From Lautropia sp. (GTDB taxonomy: Bacteria; Pseudomonadota; Gammaproteobacteria; Burkholderiales; Burkholderiaceae_E): a DNA stretch of 64,000 nucleotides. This document shows, piece by piece, positions 19,274 to 29,317 of this stretch. Every line of letters starts with the position of its first letter. Within the stretch, counting starts at the first letter, position 1. A model generated the notes under the pieces. That model was given only the letters and a program-made list of their open reading frames with translations, was not told the origin of the DNA and made no database searches. Where the stretch lies: contig JAUNAC010000001.1 of NCBI GenBank assembly GCA_030527825.1, forward strand, positions 1 through 64,000, in the 5' to 3' direction. Both the position numbers and the translations under genes were made by a program.

Positions 19274-20572
19274 TCAACGAATGGCATGCGCGATCAGTTG
19301 ACGCCGTGCCCAGCCGGAGGCTGCCACGGCCTGCCAGCCCAGGTTACGCAGCAGCGCCAGCGGCAGCGGCAGCGGCAGGGGGCCGAAGGCACGGTGCAGT
19401 CCCGTCATCAGGGCCTGCATGCCCGCCACCGGCTCACGACGCGCCCGCTCATAGCGACGCAGCGCCAGCCACCCCGGCTGTCCACCTCGCCAGAGGACAC
19501 CCTGCCCAAGCAGCACATCACCGAGCGCCTGTACATCACCAAACCCCAGATTCATACCCTGCCCCGCCATGGGATGCACCACATGCGCCGCATCACCGAT
19601 CATGACAAAAGCAGGGGCAATCACCCGCGCACAGCTGACGGAGCGCAGCGGGAAACTGGCAGCCGGCGTGATGCACTGCAGATTTCCCAACGCCCCCCGC
19701 GCCTGCCAGGCCACCTGTTCGGCCAGCCCCTCGACTGGCATAGCCCGCAGGGCCTGAGCCCATTCCGTCGGCGCCGACCATACCAGGCTGACCCGCCCCT
19801 GCCCCTCCGGTCGGCCGAGCGCCGGCAAGGGCAGTAGCGCCATCACCCCCATCTCGGCATCGAACCACTGCCAGGCCGCATCCCGGGTCGGCAGAGAACT
19901 ATTGAAATTGGCCACCACCGCGGTCTGTCCATAATCGAATACCGAAGCCGACAGCCCTGCCATTTCTCGCAGCGACGAGCGGGCGCCGTCCGCCGCCACC
20001 ACCAGACCCGCCTCCCAGGTCTGGCCACCGTCCAGCATCAGCTGCGCCAGCGTATGGTCATTGGCCCGCGCAGGTAGCACCAGCCTCGATACCTGGCCCC
20101 GAATCCGCCGCAACCCCAGCGACCAGCTGGCCTCCGCCACGGTAGCATCCAGTGCCTGCTGCAGATGACGCCCCTCGACGATATGCGCCAGCAGCTGCAC
20201 GCATCCTTGGAAAGCATCCAGACGCAGACTCTCCTGCACCTTCCCCCCGTCCTGGTCATGAAAGAGGCGCATGTCATGCACTGGTGCCACCCGAGCCCCA
20301 TCCAGCCGTTCCCAGACCCCCAGGGATAGCAGCAACCGGACACTCGCCGGCGACAGCGCAAAGACCCGCGCGTCCCAGTCATCGCAGCCAGCCGCGGCAT
20401 CGAAGGATCTGGCGGATCCTTCCGCCGCCGGCACGACCCTGACCGCCGCCTGATCCCCTCCGGCAGGACGCGGATCAACCAGCACCACACGCTTGCCCCC
20501 GCGGGCAAAGGCCAGCGCAGCAGCCGCGCCCACGCTGCCCGCCCCAACGACGGCCACATCACAGGTATTCAT
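19274..20572 (-). CDS. UbiH/UbiF-family FAD-dependent hydroxylase
   Basis: The 432-residue flavoprotein monooxygenase probably hydroxylates the ring in ubiquinone synthesis. The FAD-binding start DVAVVGAGSVGAAAALAFA lies at residues 4-22. The DG motif is in VVAADGARSSLRE, and the ribose-binding GD motif GDAAHVVHPMAGQGMN is near residue 320. I chose the ATG at 20572, because upstream translation shows no similarity and runs into the 50-bp repeat. It follows dsbC's start by 64 bases on the same strand. UbiH, UbiF and UbiM cannot be told apart from this alone. Confidence 0.9.
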   Translation of the reverse strand: MNTCDVAVVGAGSVGAAAALAFARGGKRVVLVDPRPAGGDQAAVRVVPAAEGSARSFDAAAGCDDWDARVFALSPASVRLLLSLGVWERLDGARVAPVHDMRLFHDQDGGKVQESLRLDAFQGCVQLLAHIVEGRHLQQALDATVAEASWSLGLRRIRGQVSRLVLPARANDHTLAQLMLDGGQTWEAGLVVAADGARSSLREMAGLSASVFDYGQTAVVANFNSSLPTRDAAWQWFDAEMGVMALLPLPALGRPEGQGRVSLVWSAPTEWAQALRAMPVEGLAEQVAWQARGALGNLQCITPAASFPLRSVSCARVIAPAFVMIGDAAHVVHPMAGQGMNLGFGDVQALGDVLLGQGVLWRGGQPGWLALRRYERARREPVAGMQALMTGLHRAFGPLPLPLPLALLRNLGWQAVAASGWARRQLIAHAIR

Positions 20573-20758
20573 GCCACCAGTATATCGGGGAGCCCTCCCG
20601 GAAACATCCGATTTGTGTTTCAGGAACACCTGGACACGAGCCATACACACGAACTCAAGGCCGCCCCTTACGCCTTCCCTCCTCGGGAATACACCATGGA
20701 TGAATTTCACCACCTCTGGCGGCTGCACCAGGCATCGGCCGCCTGCTTGCCATGCGTC

Positions 20759-20808
20759 TCCTGATGTCTGTATTTTCCATGGCAGAAGCCCCACACCGAT
20801 GAGACGCA
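20759..20808 (+). repeat. 50-bp direct repeat, copy A
   Basis: These 50 bases are identical, in the same orientation, to 41488-41537. The element contains a central CCATGG flanked by partly symmetric bases. In this copy the left flank GCGTCTC (20754-20760) is complementary to GAGACGC at its right end. It lies in the gap before the alpha/beta hydrolase gene and ends one base before that start codon. The 185 bases between the UbiH-type gene and this copy hold only a short open frame (20605-20764) that ends at a stop codon inside the repeat. Confidence 0.95.
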
Positions 20809-20809
20809 G

Positions 20810-22081
20810 ATGATGATCATGCGGGATATCAAGACCGAATCCGGAAAGCTCGTAATCGATACACTCAACTCCCGTCCCGGCCGCCTGGAACTTCCCTACC
20901 TGCACTACCGGCAACCTGACAGGGTGCGCCCCACCGTTTTTTTCCTCGGCGGTGGACCGGGCATCAGCAACCTGGGTTTCAAACCGCAGCCCGAATGGTT
21001 GCGTGACTTCGATGTCGTGGTGCTGGAGTATCGCGGTGTAGGTAACTCATCGATCCTGCTCAATTCACGCCATTTTGGCGCCGGACTCCGCAAACTTCGG
21101 GGGCGTCTGTCCAGTGCCGACTCCGAGATCATGAAAGCCGATTTTGCAGCCGGTTTTGCGGATCTTCGTGCACAGGGTATCGATTTTGCCGAGTTCTCCA
21201 TCGACGCACTGGCTGATGATCTCGAACGCCTCCGGCACAAGCTGCAACTGCCGGCAGTTCACCTGGTTGCGCATAGTTTCGGCACACGCGTGGCCCTCAG
21301 CTACCAGACCCGCCATCGCAGCAGTGTGGCGTCAAGCCTGCTGCTGGCCATGAACATGCCTGGTGGTTTCATCTGGCAGCCACGACAGACAGACAGTGTG
21401 GTGAAACGCTATCAGACCCATCTCACACACCGAGCCCCTGAACTGGCGGCTTCGCTGGCACGCTTTCTTGATGCGCCGACACCACGTCCGGGCAGCTACG
21501 GCCCCTTCGTGCTCAATGACGCCAAGGCGCTGTTCGTCTCCTTTTTTCTCACGTTCAACACCAACACCCGCGATTTCGCCTACAAGGCATTGAGCACTGC
21601 CAATGAAGGTTCGGGCGGGCGCTGGCTTCTCCTGGACCTATCCTATGACTGGTTCATCCGCTTTGGCTTCAACTGGGCTGATTTCTTTCTCAAAGCCTAC
21701 ATTGCCGACTGCGACCGCGACGCTATCCAGCGTGCTGATGCCGACGGCCAGAGCGCTATCTTTCAGAGTCCCTCGTCCGTGCTGTTTGCCGGCATGGACG
21801 GTTTTGAAGCATCAGGTGGACGTTGCGGCGCCCTATCCTGGACACCTGACCTGCGTCACACGCTAGCCATCAACGGCGAGTTTGACACCACCACTCCGCT
21901 GGAGCGCCGCCCTGCGGCGTTGAACAACGAACAGTACATCGTCATTCCCGGGGGTGGTCATGCGGACATTTTCTATCCAAACCACGGACAAGCAGCCCGG
22001 TGGATGCGCAGCTTCTTCTTGAAACCAGCACACCGCTATCCGCCCCCACTCAGCGAAAGCCCGATACCGCCCGCCCCATGA
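20810..22081 (+). CDS. alpha/beta hydrolase, proline-iminopeptidase-like
   Basis: The 423-residue cytoplasmic protein has an alpha/beta-hydrolase fold. The oxyanion loop is GGGPGIS near residue 46, the nucleophile serine lies in VAHSFGTRVA near residue 158, and the acid-histidine end reads GEFDTTTPLE followed by GGGHADIF. The GGGPG loop and the late TAP-like C-terminal block resemble peptidases of family S33. Three in-frame ATGs lie within the first four codons and the upstream bases belong to the 50-bp repeat, so it has no clear ribosome site. The substrate is unknown. Confidence 0.82.
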   Translation: MMIMRDIKTESGKLVIDTLNSRPGRLELPYLHYRQPDRVRPTVFFLGGGPGISNLGFKPQPEWLRDFDVVVLEYRGVGNSSILLNSRHFGAGLRKLRGRLSSADSEIMKADFAAGFADLRAQGIDFAEFSIDALADDLERLRHKLQLPAVHLVAHSFGTRVALSYQTRHRSSVASSLLLAMNMPGGFIWQPRQTDSVVKRYQTHLTHRAPELAASLARFLDAPTPRPGSYGPFVLNDAKALFVSFFLTFNTNTRDFAYKALSTANEGSGGRWLLLDLSYDWFIRFGFNWADFFLKAYIADCDRDAIQRADADGQSAIFQSPSSVLFAGMDGFEASGGRCGALSWTPDLRHTLAINGEFDTTTPLERRPAALNNEQYIVIPGGGHADIFYPNHGQAARWMRSFFLKPAHRYPPPLSESPIPPAP

Positions 22082-22362
22082 CGCGGCATCGGGCAACATC
22101 CCATTTTTCAGCGGAGCACACCCGCCCAGTCCATCGCCACCATCAGCCAGCACCAAACGGGCAGGCGAGCATCCATCCCGGCTGCAACAGCACTTCCCGG
22201 CGCAGCACACAGCCCTGAACCCTACGCAGCAACTGCAAACACGGGCCGCCTGACCTCCCCACCCGGCGGCGCCACACCGACACAGCCAGCACCAGCACCG
22301 ACCACCTCACCGGTATTTATCCCCACAGTATTTAGAGCGCCCTGTGGTCTGAAAACGGTCAT

Positions 22363-22391
22363 TTGTGTTTCTGAAATTCATGGGATAGAAT
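22363..22391 (+). promoter_or_regulatory. sigma-70 promoter of tRNA-Phe
   Basis: A -35 TTGTGT (22363-22368) and a -10 TAGAAT (22386-22391) are separated by 17 bases. Transcription would begin near 22398, about 47 bases before the mature tRNA. The rest of 22082-22362 shows nothing I can support. Confidence 0.6.
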
Positions 22392-22444
22392 CCTGAGTTC
22401 AACGAAAGCCGGCAAGACGTTATCACTCTTTCGGCAGCCGGTAT

Positions 22445-22520
<76 letters not shown>

Positions 22521-22527
22521 CTATTCC

Positions 22528-22559
22528 AACGCTCGATCCTTGGTCGGGCGTTTTCTTTT
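22528..22559 (+). terminator. intrinsic terminator of tRNA-Phe
   Basis: A 9-bp stem (AACGCTCGA with TCGGGCGTT, including one G-T pair) encloses a 7-base loop. It is followed at once by TTTTCTTTT. It begins 7 bases after the tRNA end and closes that transcript. From 22560 to 22960 I see no gene, RNA or clear regulatory site. Confidence 0.85.
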
Positions 22560-23117
22560 GCCGGCCTCACCTTCGCACGGTTTACAGGACAGCCGGGGCC
22601 ACGCCTGGCCCATCAGCCACGCCCTCACAATACGCGCATGCCACCCTGCAGCCGGGCATGCACAGCCAACACTGGCTGTTTCAATGCCTGATACCTCTCC
22701 GGCACGGATCTGACGATTTATCAATTGTGCCCACAGAACCGAGCAGTTTTTCACCTTGTGTGCCATGACATTTCAATCGGCAAACATTTGCATCGAGCGG
22801 CATTCATAAACATGTACTCCAATAATCCGCCCATTAACCCATAAACGAGCAGACAATATCCCTTATTATTTCGAGCCACGTTCCAGACACCCTCCATAAC
22901 TGCCTCACCCCCTTTATCACTAATAAAAATCAGTTGTGCTATAGTTCAGCGACTATCGTCGTACGAGACACCTTACCGGCCAGCCTGCTGCATGGCCTGA
23001 ACAAAAAAGCAAAATTTTTCGACGGTGTGCAGATCTACCTGCAATGACAGGATCTCCATCAGGAAAGCCATCCCTTCGTATTGATCCCAATTGACTTGAT
23101 TCGCCTGGATGACCGCC

Positions 23118-25328
23118 ATGAAAGACATTAGCCGTCCATTCTGCGCATACATACACGCCCGATTTTCAGTGGCCACCCTGCTGGCATGCTCATTGGCCCC
23201 GCTGGCAGTCCATGGCGAAACAGCACAAGGCCCGGAAAACAAGGGGGCGACGCACATGGAGCTTGAAGAAGTTCACGTACGTGCCGAAGGGCTTGGCGGC
23301 GCCAACGACAAATCGCCCATTGCCAGGAATTCGCTGGGCGCAACCAAGACCAACACGCCCATCACCCGGATTCCACAATCGGTATCCGTCATCAGCCGCG
23401 AACAGATGGATGCCCAGGGCGCCCAGAGTGTCGAGCAGTCGGTCGGCTACCTGGCCGGGGTCAGTACAGGGGTCAGCGGCACGGACAGTCGGGTCGATGA
23501 AATCTGGGTGCGTGGCTTCCGGACGGGCAGCTTTGCCAACAACATGTATGTTGATGGTCTGCGTCCCCCCGGCAGCAGTGGTGGCGCCACCGCCATGTCA
23601 ACACGATTCGACAGCTATGGTCTGGAGCGGGTGGAGGTACTGCGTGGCCCGTCCTCGGTTTTATATGGCCAGGTTGCACCAGGTGGCATCGTCAATCTGC
23701 GCAGCAAACGCCCGCCAGAGAAATTCCAGGCCGAGGTGGGAATCCAGGCAGGCAGCCATGGCCTGGGACGCCTGAACGTCGATGTCGGCGGCCCCCTGAC
23801 CAATGACCATACCTGGCTGTATCGGGTGGTCGGCTCGGGATCACACAGCGGAACCCAGGTCGATTATGTTCATCTCAACCGCGTATTTCTCAACCCGAGC
23901 CTGACCTGGCAACCGTCAAACCGCACCTCACTGACATTACTGGGGAATTTCCAGCAGGATCGGGGAGGTTCGACGTTCCAGTTCCTTCCGGCCACGGGCA
24001 CCTATCTGGCATCCCCCTATGGAAAACTGCCCACCAGCAGGTTCCTGGGTGAACCCGGCTTCAACAAATATGACCGGAACCAGAATGCCATTGGCTATTC
24101 ATTCGAGCAGTTTCTGGGGGACTCGTTCAAGTTTCACCAGAATGTCAGATACATCGAAGTCTCGACCGACAATGCCGGCGTGTCACGCAGAATGCTGCAA
24201 CGGGATGGACGCACCCTGCGGGGCAACGCCTTGCTTAATGAAAACCGCAGCAAAGGCTGGAGCGCCGATACCAATCTGGAATACGTGACATACACCGGCG
24301 ACATCCTCCATCAGGTACTGGCCGGCTTCGATTACCAGCACGTCGACATCAAACTCTCGTCCGCAACAGGAACTGCCGCACCTCTGGATCTGTTCAACCC
24401 GGTATACGGCTCTCCGGTCGTCATCGGGCAGGCGCAGCCAGCCTCGAAGTCCGACAGGATCCAGCGGGGGCTATACCTGCAGGATCAGGCATTCTGGGGG
24501 AAATGGACACTCACCGCGGGACTGCGCCACGACAAGGCCAGCGCCACGGTTCAGACGTTCACCCGAAACACCCGGGAAGACAGCCAGAACACCGCCAATA
24601 CTGGCCGGATCGGCATGACTTATGCATTCGATAACGGCCTGTCCCCTTATGCCAGCTATTCCACCTCATTCGAGCCCTCCTCCGGGGAGGACTACTACGG
24701 CCATGCCTTCAAGCCGGTCCGCGGAAAACAGAAGGAAGCGGGCATCAAATATGCACCCGCAGGCAACAATGGCCTGCTGACGGCATCGGTGTATGAAATA
24801 ACCCAGAGCAATATCAGTACACTGGATACCGACCCCAGCCACACCTGCTATGGCGGAACCTGCTGGGTGCAGACAGGACAGGGACGCGTGAGAGGACTTG
24901 AGCTTGAAGGGAGCTATCAACTCACCCGCAACCTCGCCGTGAACGGCTCCTATACGCACCTGAACTCGAAAGTGACACAAAGCAACGAAGCCGACCTGGG
25001 CAAGCGGCTGGCTCACGTACCCAGAAACATCGTCGCAGCACGTGTCGACTACCGCTTCGACAATGACGCCCACGCCAGTGTCGGTGTCCGCCATAACGGC
25101 GCCAATTATGGTGACACAGCCAACAAATGGCATAACGGCGCCCGCACCTATGTTGATGCAAGACTGAGCTACGCGCTGCGGACATCCGGAAGTGGCAAAA
25201 ACGGGGTCAAACTCGCCCTGAGTGCCGACAACCTGTTCGACAGGGAATATGTGTCCTGCAATGCAGCGGCGGCATGCTTCTATGGCGTGCGACGCAGCAT
25301 CAACGCCAGCCTCACCTATAGCTGGTAA
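23118..25328 (+). CDS. TonB-dependent siderophore receptor (FhuA type)
   Basis: The protein imports a ferric siderophore across the outer membrane using TonB energy. From the ATG at 23118 (GGA upstream) it has 736 residues: a signal peptide ending near AVHG, a plug domain with the IPQSVSVISREQM motif and LERVEVLRGPSSVLYGQ, a 22-strand barrel, and a final strand ending in aromatic YSW. The plug begins SLGATKTNTPI, as in ferrichrome-type receptors. An ATG three codons upstream is also possible. No N-terminal signalling domain is present. The esterase gene follows after 83 bases, so the pair likely handles one ferric siderophore. I looked for a Fur box upstream and did not find a convincing one. 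Confidence 0.93.
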   Translation: MKDISRPFCAYIHARFSVATLLACSLAPLAVHGETAQGPENKGATHMELEEVHVRAEGLGGANDKSPIARNSLGATKTNTPITRIPQSVSVISREQMDAQGAQSVEQSVGYLAGVSTGVSGTDSRVDEIWVRGFRTGSFANNMYVDGLRPPGSSGGATAMSTRFDSYGLERVEVLRGPSSVLYGQVAPGGIVNLRSKRPPEKFQAEVGIQAGSHGLGRLNVDVGGPLTNDHTWLYRVVGSGSHSGTQVDYVHLNRVFLNPSLTWQPSNRTSLTLLGNFQQDRGGSTFQFLPATGTYLASPYGKLPTSRFLGEPGFNKYDRNQNAIGYSFEQFLGDSFKFHQNVRYIEVSTDNAGVSRRMLQRDGRTLRGNALLNENRSKGWSADTNLEYVTYTGDILHQVLAGFDYQHVDIKLSSATGTAAPLDLFNPVYGSPVVIGQAQPASKSDRIQRGLYLQDQAFWGKWTLTAGLRHDKASATVQTFTRNTREDSQNTANTGRIGMTYAFDNGLSPYASYSTSFEPSSGEDYYGHAFKPVRGKQKEAGIKYAPAGNNGLLTASVYEITQSNISTLDTDPSHTCYGGTCWVQTGQGRVRGLELEGSYQLTRNLAVNGSYTHLNSKVTQSNEADLGKRLAHVPRNIVAARVDYRFDNDAHASVGVRHNGANYGDTANKWHNGARTYVDARLSYALRTSGSGKNGVKLALSADNLFDREYVSCNAAAACFYGVRRSINASLTYSW

Positions 25329-25411
25329 CGGTCTCAACCGGACATGCTGTGGCCCCTGGCGGGCCCGGCATGCCGCCTTCATTTCCAGACCCCTGACTGC
25401 CAGACACTCCC

Positions 25412-26449
25412 ATGGTCACCAGACGATTTGCCATGCTGGGCATGCTTGCCACAGCCACGTCAGCCTCGGCCCAGCCCGCCACGTCGCCTCGCCCGGGCAA
25501 TGGTCAGTCCTTCTCCCGACGCCTGGCAACCCCTCCCAAAAAGATCCACGACGAGCGGGTCGAGCACTTTCTGCTCAAAGGCAGCCGACATGAGGGAGAG
25601 CCGTGGCAGATTCACGTGGCATGGCCTGCTGCATCGGCACCAGCAGACGGATATCGGACACTGTATCTGCTTGATGGGAACGCCACCTTTCCGATGGCCT
25701 GGCATCACCTGAAGGCACTGGAAAAACAGACAGCGCACAGATCTGCAGCACAAACTACGATCCTGATCGGCATTGGCTATCCAGATGATGTCATGTTTGA
25801 TGTCAGACGGCGCTATTTCGACCTGACATCACCCACGGCGCCCGAATACGAGGCAACCCGGCCAGGCGTAAAACCTGGTGGCAACGAATTTTTCCTGGAC
25901 TTCATCGAATTCGACCTGCTGCCAGCCCTTTACAAAAGGGCCCGTATTAACCGCCAGCGACAATCCCTTTATGGGCACTCACTGGCAGGGTACTGTGCCT
26001 TGCATGCCTTTTTCACGCGTTGCCACCTGTTCAACAACTGGATCATGGCAGATCCATCCCTGTGGTGGGATGCCGGCAGCATCATTTATCAACACGACGC
26101 CTTTCTGTCCGGCGTCCGTGCCGCCGGCAATCAACTACGCCATCAAAAAAGACTGTTGATCGAAAGATCAATGGGCAAAAAGCCTCGCCCCCCCGGCAGT
26201 CCAAACGTCAAGCCAGACAACCCGCAACGCCGGCATATCATCGAATCCATCCATCCGGAGCTGCTGGCCCGGCTTGATCTCCTGACCTTGGGCAGCGAGC
26301 TGGCGACCATCTCAAATGTTGAGGTCGGTTATCACCAGTACAGCCACGAAACCCACGGATCAATGATCAACCCATCGGTGGGCGATGCCGTGCTGTTCTC
26401 GCTAGACACCATTCCGGATCACGTACAGAAACTGCCCAACAAACGCTGA
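25412..26449 (+). CDS. periplasmic siderophore-esterase-like alpha/beta hydrolase
   Basis: The 345-residue protein resembles the IroE/Fes/BesA esterases that hydrolyse ester siderophores. It begins with VTRRFAMLGM and an SAQP-type cleavage, so it is exported; the double Arg could direct Tat export. The nucleophile Ser190 is in LYGHSLAGY, LLDGNATFP near residue 87 forms the oxyanion strand, and the catalytic His is probably in HETHGS near residue 318. Its position just after the TonB receptor suggests it opens or trims the imported ferric siderophore in the periplasm. The specific substrate is unknown. Confidence 0.82.
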   Translation: MVTRRFAMLGMLATATSASAQPATSPRPGNGQSFSRRLATPPKKIHDERVEHFLLKGSRHEGEPWQIHVAWPAASAPADGYRTLYLLDGNATFPMAWHHLKALEKQTAHRSAAQTTILIGIGYPDDVMFDVRRRYFDLTSPTAPEYEATRPGVKPGGNEFFLDFIEFDLLPALYKRARINRQRQSLYGHSLAGYCALHAFFTRCHLFNNWIMADPSLWWDAGSIIYQHDAFLSGVRAAGNQLRHQKRLLIERSMGKKPRPPGSPNVKPDNPQRRHIIESIHPELLARLDLLTLGSELATISNVEVGYHQYSHETHGSMINPSVGDAVLFSLDTIPDHVQKLPNKR

Positions 26450-26580
26450 CGCATTGCCACGCCCACGTGTCCTGACTGCCGCTCGGCATCAATTCATGGA
26501 CGGCAACCGGGCAACAGGCGTGCAGCAAAAAACAGCCTCACTGCGCGCCGCCAGAAGATCTGCAAAAACGGACGACCCGA

Positions 26581-27768
26581 TCAGGCCAGATAACGTTCAG
26601 CAAGCAAAACCCAATATGCCGCGCCGATGGCGATATTGCCATCGTTGAAATCATAATCCGGGTTATGCACCATGCGGGAACCGACATCATCACCGCTGCC
26701 ATTGCCCACAAACAGGTAGCAGCCCGGTGCCTCCTCCAGCATGAACGCAAAATCCTCGCTGGCCATCATGGCCGGCCCCTGCATCGTCACGTTGTCGGCG
26801 CCGACAAGTTCAACGGCAACCTGCCGGGCAAAGTCAGTCTCCTGCTTCGTGTTCACCAGCACCGAGTAACCACGCCGATAATCCACCTCGGCAGTGCACC
26901 CAAAGCTCTCGGCCTGCGCACGTGCCAATTCAGTGATACGCTTTTGCAGTCGTGCACGCACACCATTGTCCAGTGACCGCACGCTGAGCTCCATGTGCAC
27001 ACTGTGCGGTATCACGTTGTTGGCATGGCCAGCCTGCAGCACGCCCACCGTCACCACAGCCGCCTGCTGCGGATCGATATTGCGTGACACCACCGTCTGC
27101 AACGCCATCACCAGACTCGACGCCGCCACGATCGGATCAACCGCATCATGCGGCATCGCCGCGTGGCCCCCTTGACCCGTCACCGTGATGTAGACCTTGT
27201 CGGACGAGGCCATCATCTCGCCTTCGCGAAGCACCAGATGCCCCTGTGGCCAGCCAGGCATGTTGTGCATGCCAAAAACGGCATCGCAGGGATACTTGCG
27301 AAACAGGCCATCACGTATCATGCGCACGGCACCACAATCTTCCGTACCATATTCCTCCGCTGGCTGGAAGATCAGATTCAGCGTACCCGAAAAGCGCCCT
27401 GTCTCGGCCAGCACCTTGGCAGCGGCCAGCAGCATGGCGGTATGCCCATCATGTCCGCATGCGTGCATAAACCCATCCCGTTCGCTCGCATAGGGCAACC
27501 CCGTCGCCTCTCGGATGGGCAAGGCATCCATGTCCGCGCGCAGCCCCAGCGAACGCCCACCATCACCACGTCGGAGCTGTCCTACCAGGCCGGTTCCGCC
27601 GAACCCGCGCTCGACCTGATACCCCCACGAAGTCAGCTTCTCAGCCACCAGATCACTGGTTCTGTGCTCATCGAACGCCAGCTCGGGATGGCGATGCAAA
27701 TCGTGACGCAATGCGATGAATTCATCGGCATTGGCTCGCGCCGCAGCCAGGATCTGATCTCTGTCCAT
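26581..27768 (-). CDS. M20-family amidohydrolase (hippurate hydrolase type)
   Basis: The protein hydrolyses N-acyl amino acids or related amides using two metal ions. The metal-binding blocks are visible in order: HACGHDGHTAM near residue 100, the EEYGTEDCGA block near 135, and MASEDFAFMLE near 350. The lid domain begins at GQGGHAAMPH. I favour the ATG at 27768, which has GGAG six bases upstream; an ATG four codons earlier lacks one. The MFS transporter gene lies 66 bases further downstream-to-upstream on the same strand (29165-27846), so substrate uptake and hydrolysis may be linked, but its order (transporter first) only suggests this. Confidence 0.88.
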   Translation of the reverse strand: MDRDQILAAARANADEFIALRHDLHRHPELAFDEHRTSDLVAEKLTSWGYQVERGFGGTGLVGQLRRGDGGRSLGLRADMDALPIREATGLPYASERDGFMHACGHDGHTAMLLAAAKVLAETGRFSGTLNLIFQPAEEYGTEDCGAVRMIRDGLFRKYPCDAVFGMHNMPGWPQGHLVLREGEMMASSDKVYITVTGQGGHAAMPHDAVDPIVAASSLVMALQTVVSRNIDPQQAAVVTVGVLQAGHANNVIPHSVHMELSVRSLDNGVRARLQKRITELARAQAESFGCTAEVDYRRGYSVLVNTKQETDFARQVAVELVGADNVTMQGPAMMASEDFAFMLEEAPGCYLFVGNGSGDDVGSRMVHNPDYDFNDGNIAIGAAYWVLLAERYLA

Positions 27769-27845
27769 GACCTGCTCCATGATGTAACCAAGAATATTAT
27801 CAAGCGGACGCGCTTGCCTTCCGTACCAACTTGTGACCTGGGGGT

Positions 27846-29165
27846 TTAATGATGGAGCCGCTCCGTATGCCCCGTCTCATCCATTGCCAACACCCCCAGA
27901 ATAGCCGCTACCCCGGTCACGACAACATACAATGCTGGCGCAGCCGGATTTCCCGTCACCCCGATCAGCCAGGTCACAACAACCTGGGCGCTGCCTCCAA
28001 ACACACAAACCCCCACCGCGTAAGCAACAGATAAGCCCAGCGCCCGGACCTTGGCAGGAAAAAGTTCCGGAATCGCCACAATCGTGGGAGCGCCGCTGAT
28101 TGCCGTCAGCCCGGCCAGCATCGATGTTGTCACGACCAGCATGGCCAGACTCGGATACGCGATTAGCATGGCAAACAGCGGATAGGCTACCAGCGTCAGC
28201 ACGACCCGTACCCACAGGATCACGGGCTTGCGTCCATAACGATCCGACAGCCATCCTCCAAGAATTGCGCCTGCCCAGGTTGCAGCCCCGAAACACACTG
28301 TGGAACTCATGGCAATAACCGGAGCCAACTTCAGTGTAGCGGTTGCATACGTCGTCATGTAGATAGCGACATAGGTCGAAATCGTCGTCCCCATGATCAT
28401 CACTAGACCGATCGTGATCGTGCCAAGATGGCCACGTATCCCGAGGCGGTCAGCCGACTCATCCACCCGAGGTTCCATATGCTCCAATGATTCCGGCATG
28501 TGCCGGCGGATATACAGCGCAACAGGAATGAGCAGCAATCCCAGCAAAAACGGTACGCGCCATCCCCATGACTGCATCTGCGCTGGCGTCAGGCTTAGCG
28601 TCAGCAACACCCCCACAATACCTGCACACAGACTGGCCATCCCCTGGCTGCCTACCTGCCAGCTGCCATACAGGCCCCGACGGCCAGGGGGCGCAATCTC
28701 GATCAGAAAGGACGTCGACGGCCCCACCTCGCCACCCAGCGCAACCCCCTGCAGCAGACGACAGATCACCACCACCACCGGCGCTGTCAAACCGATCTGC
28801 TCATAGGATGGCGTGATGGCCAGACCCAACGTCCCAACAGACATCAAGGTAACCGTCAGCAGCAGTGCCGGCTTGCGACCAACCCGGTCCGCAAACGCAC
28901 CAATCAGGACGCCACCCAGCGGACGCGTCACAAAACCGACTCCAAAAACAGCCACCGACAGCAACAGACTCATAAAGGGCGTATGGGCCGGAAAAAACGC
29001 CTTGCCAATATAAATGGCAAAGAAAGCGTACGTCGTGAAGTCAAAGAACTCCATGACGTTACCAGCCACTGCTGCAGCGACGACCCTTTTGGGCACACCT
29101 TGTTCCTGCAGCCCATCAGCGGGATGGCGGTCGGAACTGTCCGGGGTCGATGATTGCATAGCCAT
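27846..29165 (-). CDS. MHS-family major facilitator transporter
   Basis: The protein belongs to the metabolite:H+ symporter branch of the MFS. It has 12 hydrophobic segments. The opening AGNVMEFFDFTTYAFFA corresponds to the N-terminal helix of the family. The GFVTRPLGGVLIGAFADRVGR loop carries the MFS motif, and a second copy reads LGGWLSDRYGRKP. I chose the ATG at 29165, preceded by GGAG, because the longer frame adds a basic extension without similarity. The substrate is probably a carboxylate or an amino acid derivative. It is upstream of and likely co-transcribed with the M20 amidohydrolase. Confidence 0.9.
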   Translation of the reverse strand: MAMQSSTPDSSDRHPADGLQEQGVPKRVVAAAVAGNVMEFFDFTTYAFFAIYIGKAFFPAHTPFMSLLLSVAVFGVGFVTRPLGGVLIGAFADRVGRKPALLLTVTLMSVGTLGLAITPSYEQIGLTAPVVVVICRLLQGVALGGEVGPSTSFLIEIAPPGRRGLYGSWQVGSQGMASLCAGIVGVLLTLSLTPAQMQSWGWRVPFLLGLLLIPVALYIRRHMPESLEHMEPRVDESADRLGIRGHLGTITIGLVMIMGTTISTYVAIYMTTYATATLKLAPVIAMSSTVCFGAATWAGAILGGWLSDRYGRKPVILWVRVVLTLVAYPLFAMLIAYPSLAMLVVTTSMLAGLTAISGAPTIVAIPELFPAKVRALGLSVAYAVGVCVFGGSAQVVVTWLIGVTGNPAAPALYVVVTGVAAILGVLAMDETGHTERLHH

Positions 29166-29317
29166 ACGCTTGTCTCCAGGCGAGGGCCTTTTGTGCATGG
29201 CCGCCTGCGGATGCAAGGCCCTCTTGTGCGAGCGAATCAGTGCAGACCCTATCATGCGGTCTCGGACACCGTCCAGCGTGCATCAGGGTTTTCGATAGAC
29301 AGGCCCAAACTGCGCGT

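Noticed and set aside
22800-23108. Possible Fur box before the TonB receptor
   Set aside because: AT-rich stretches are present, but no segment matches the 19-bp Fur pattern well enough.
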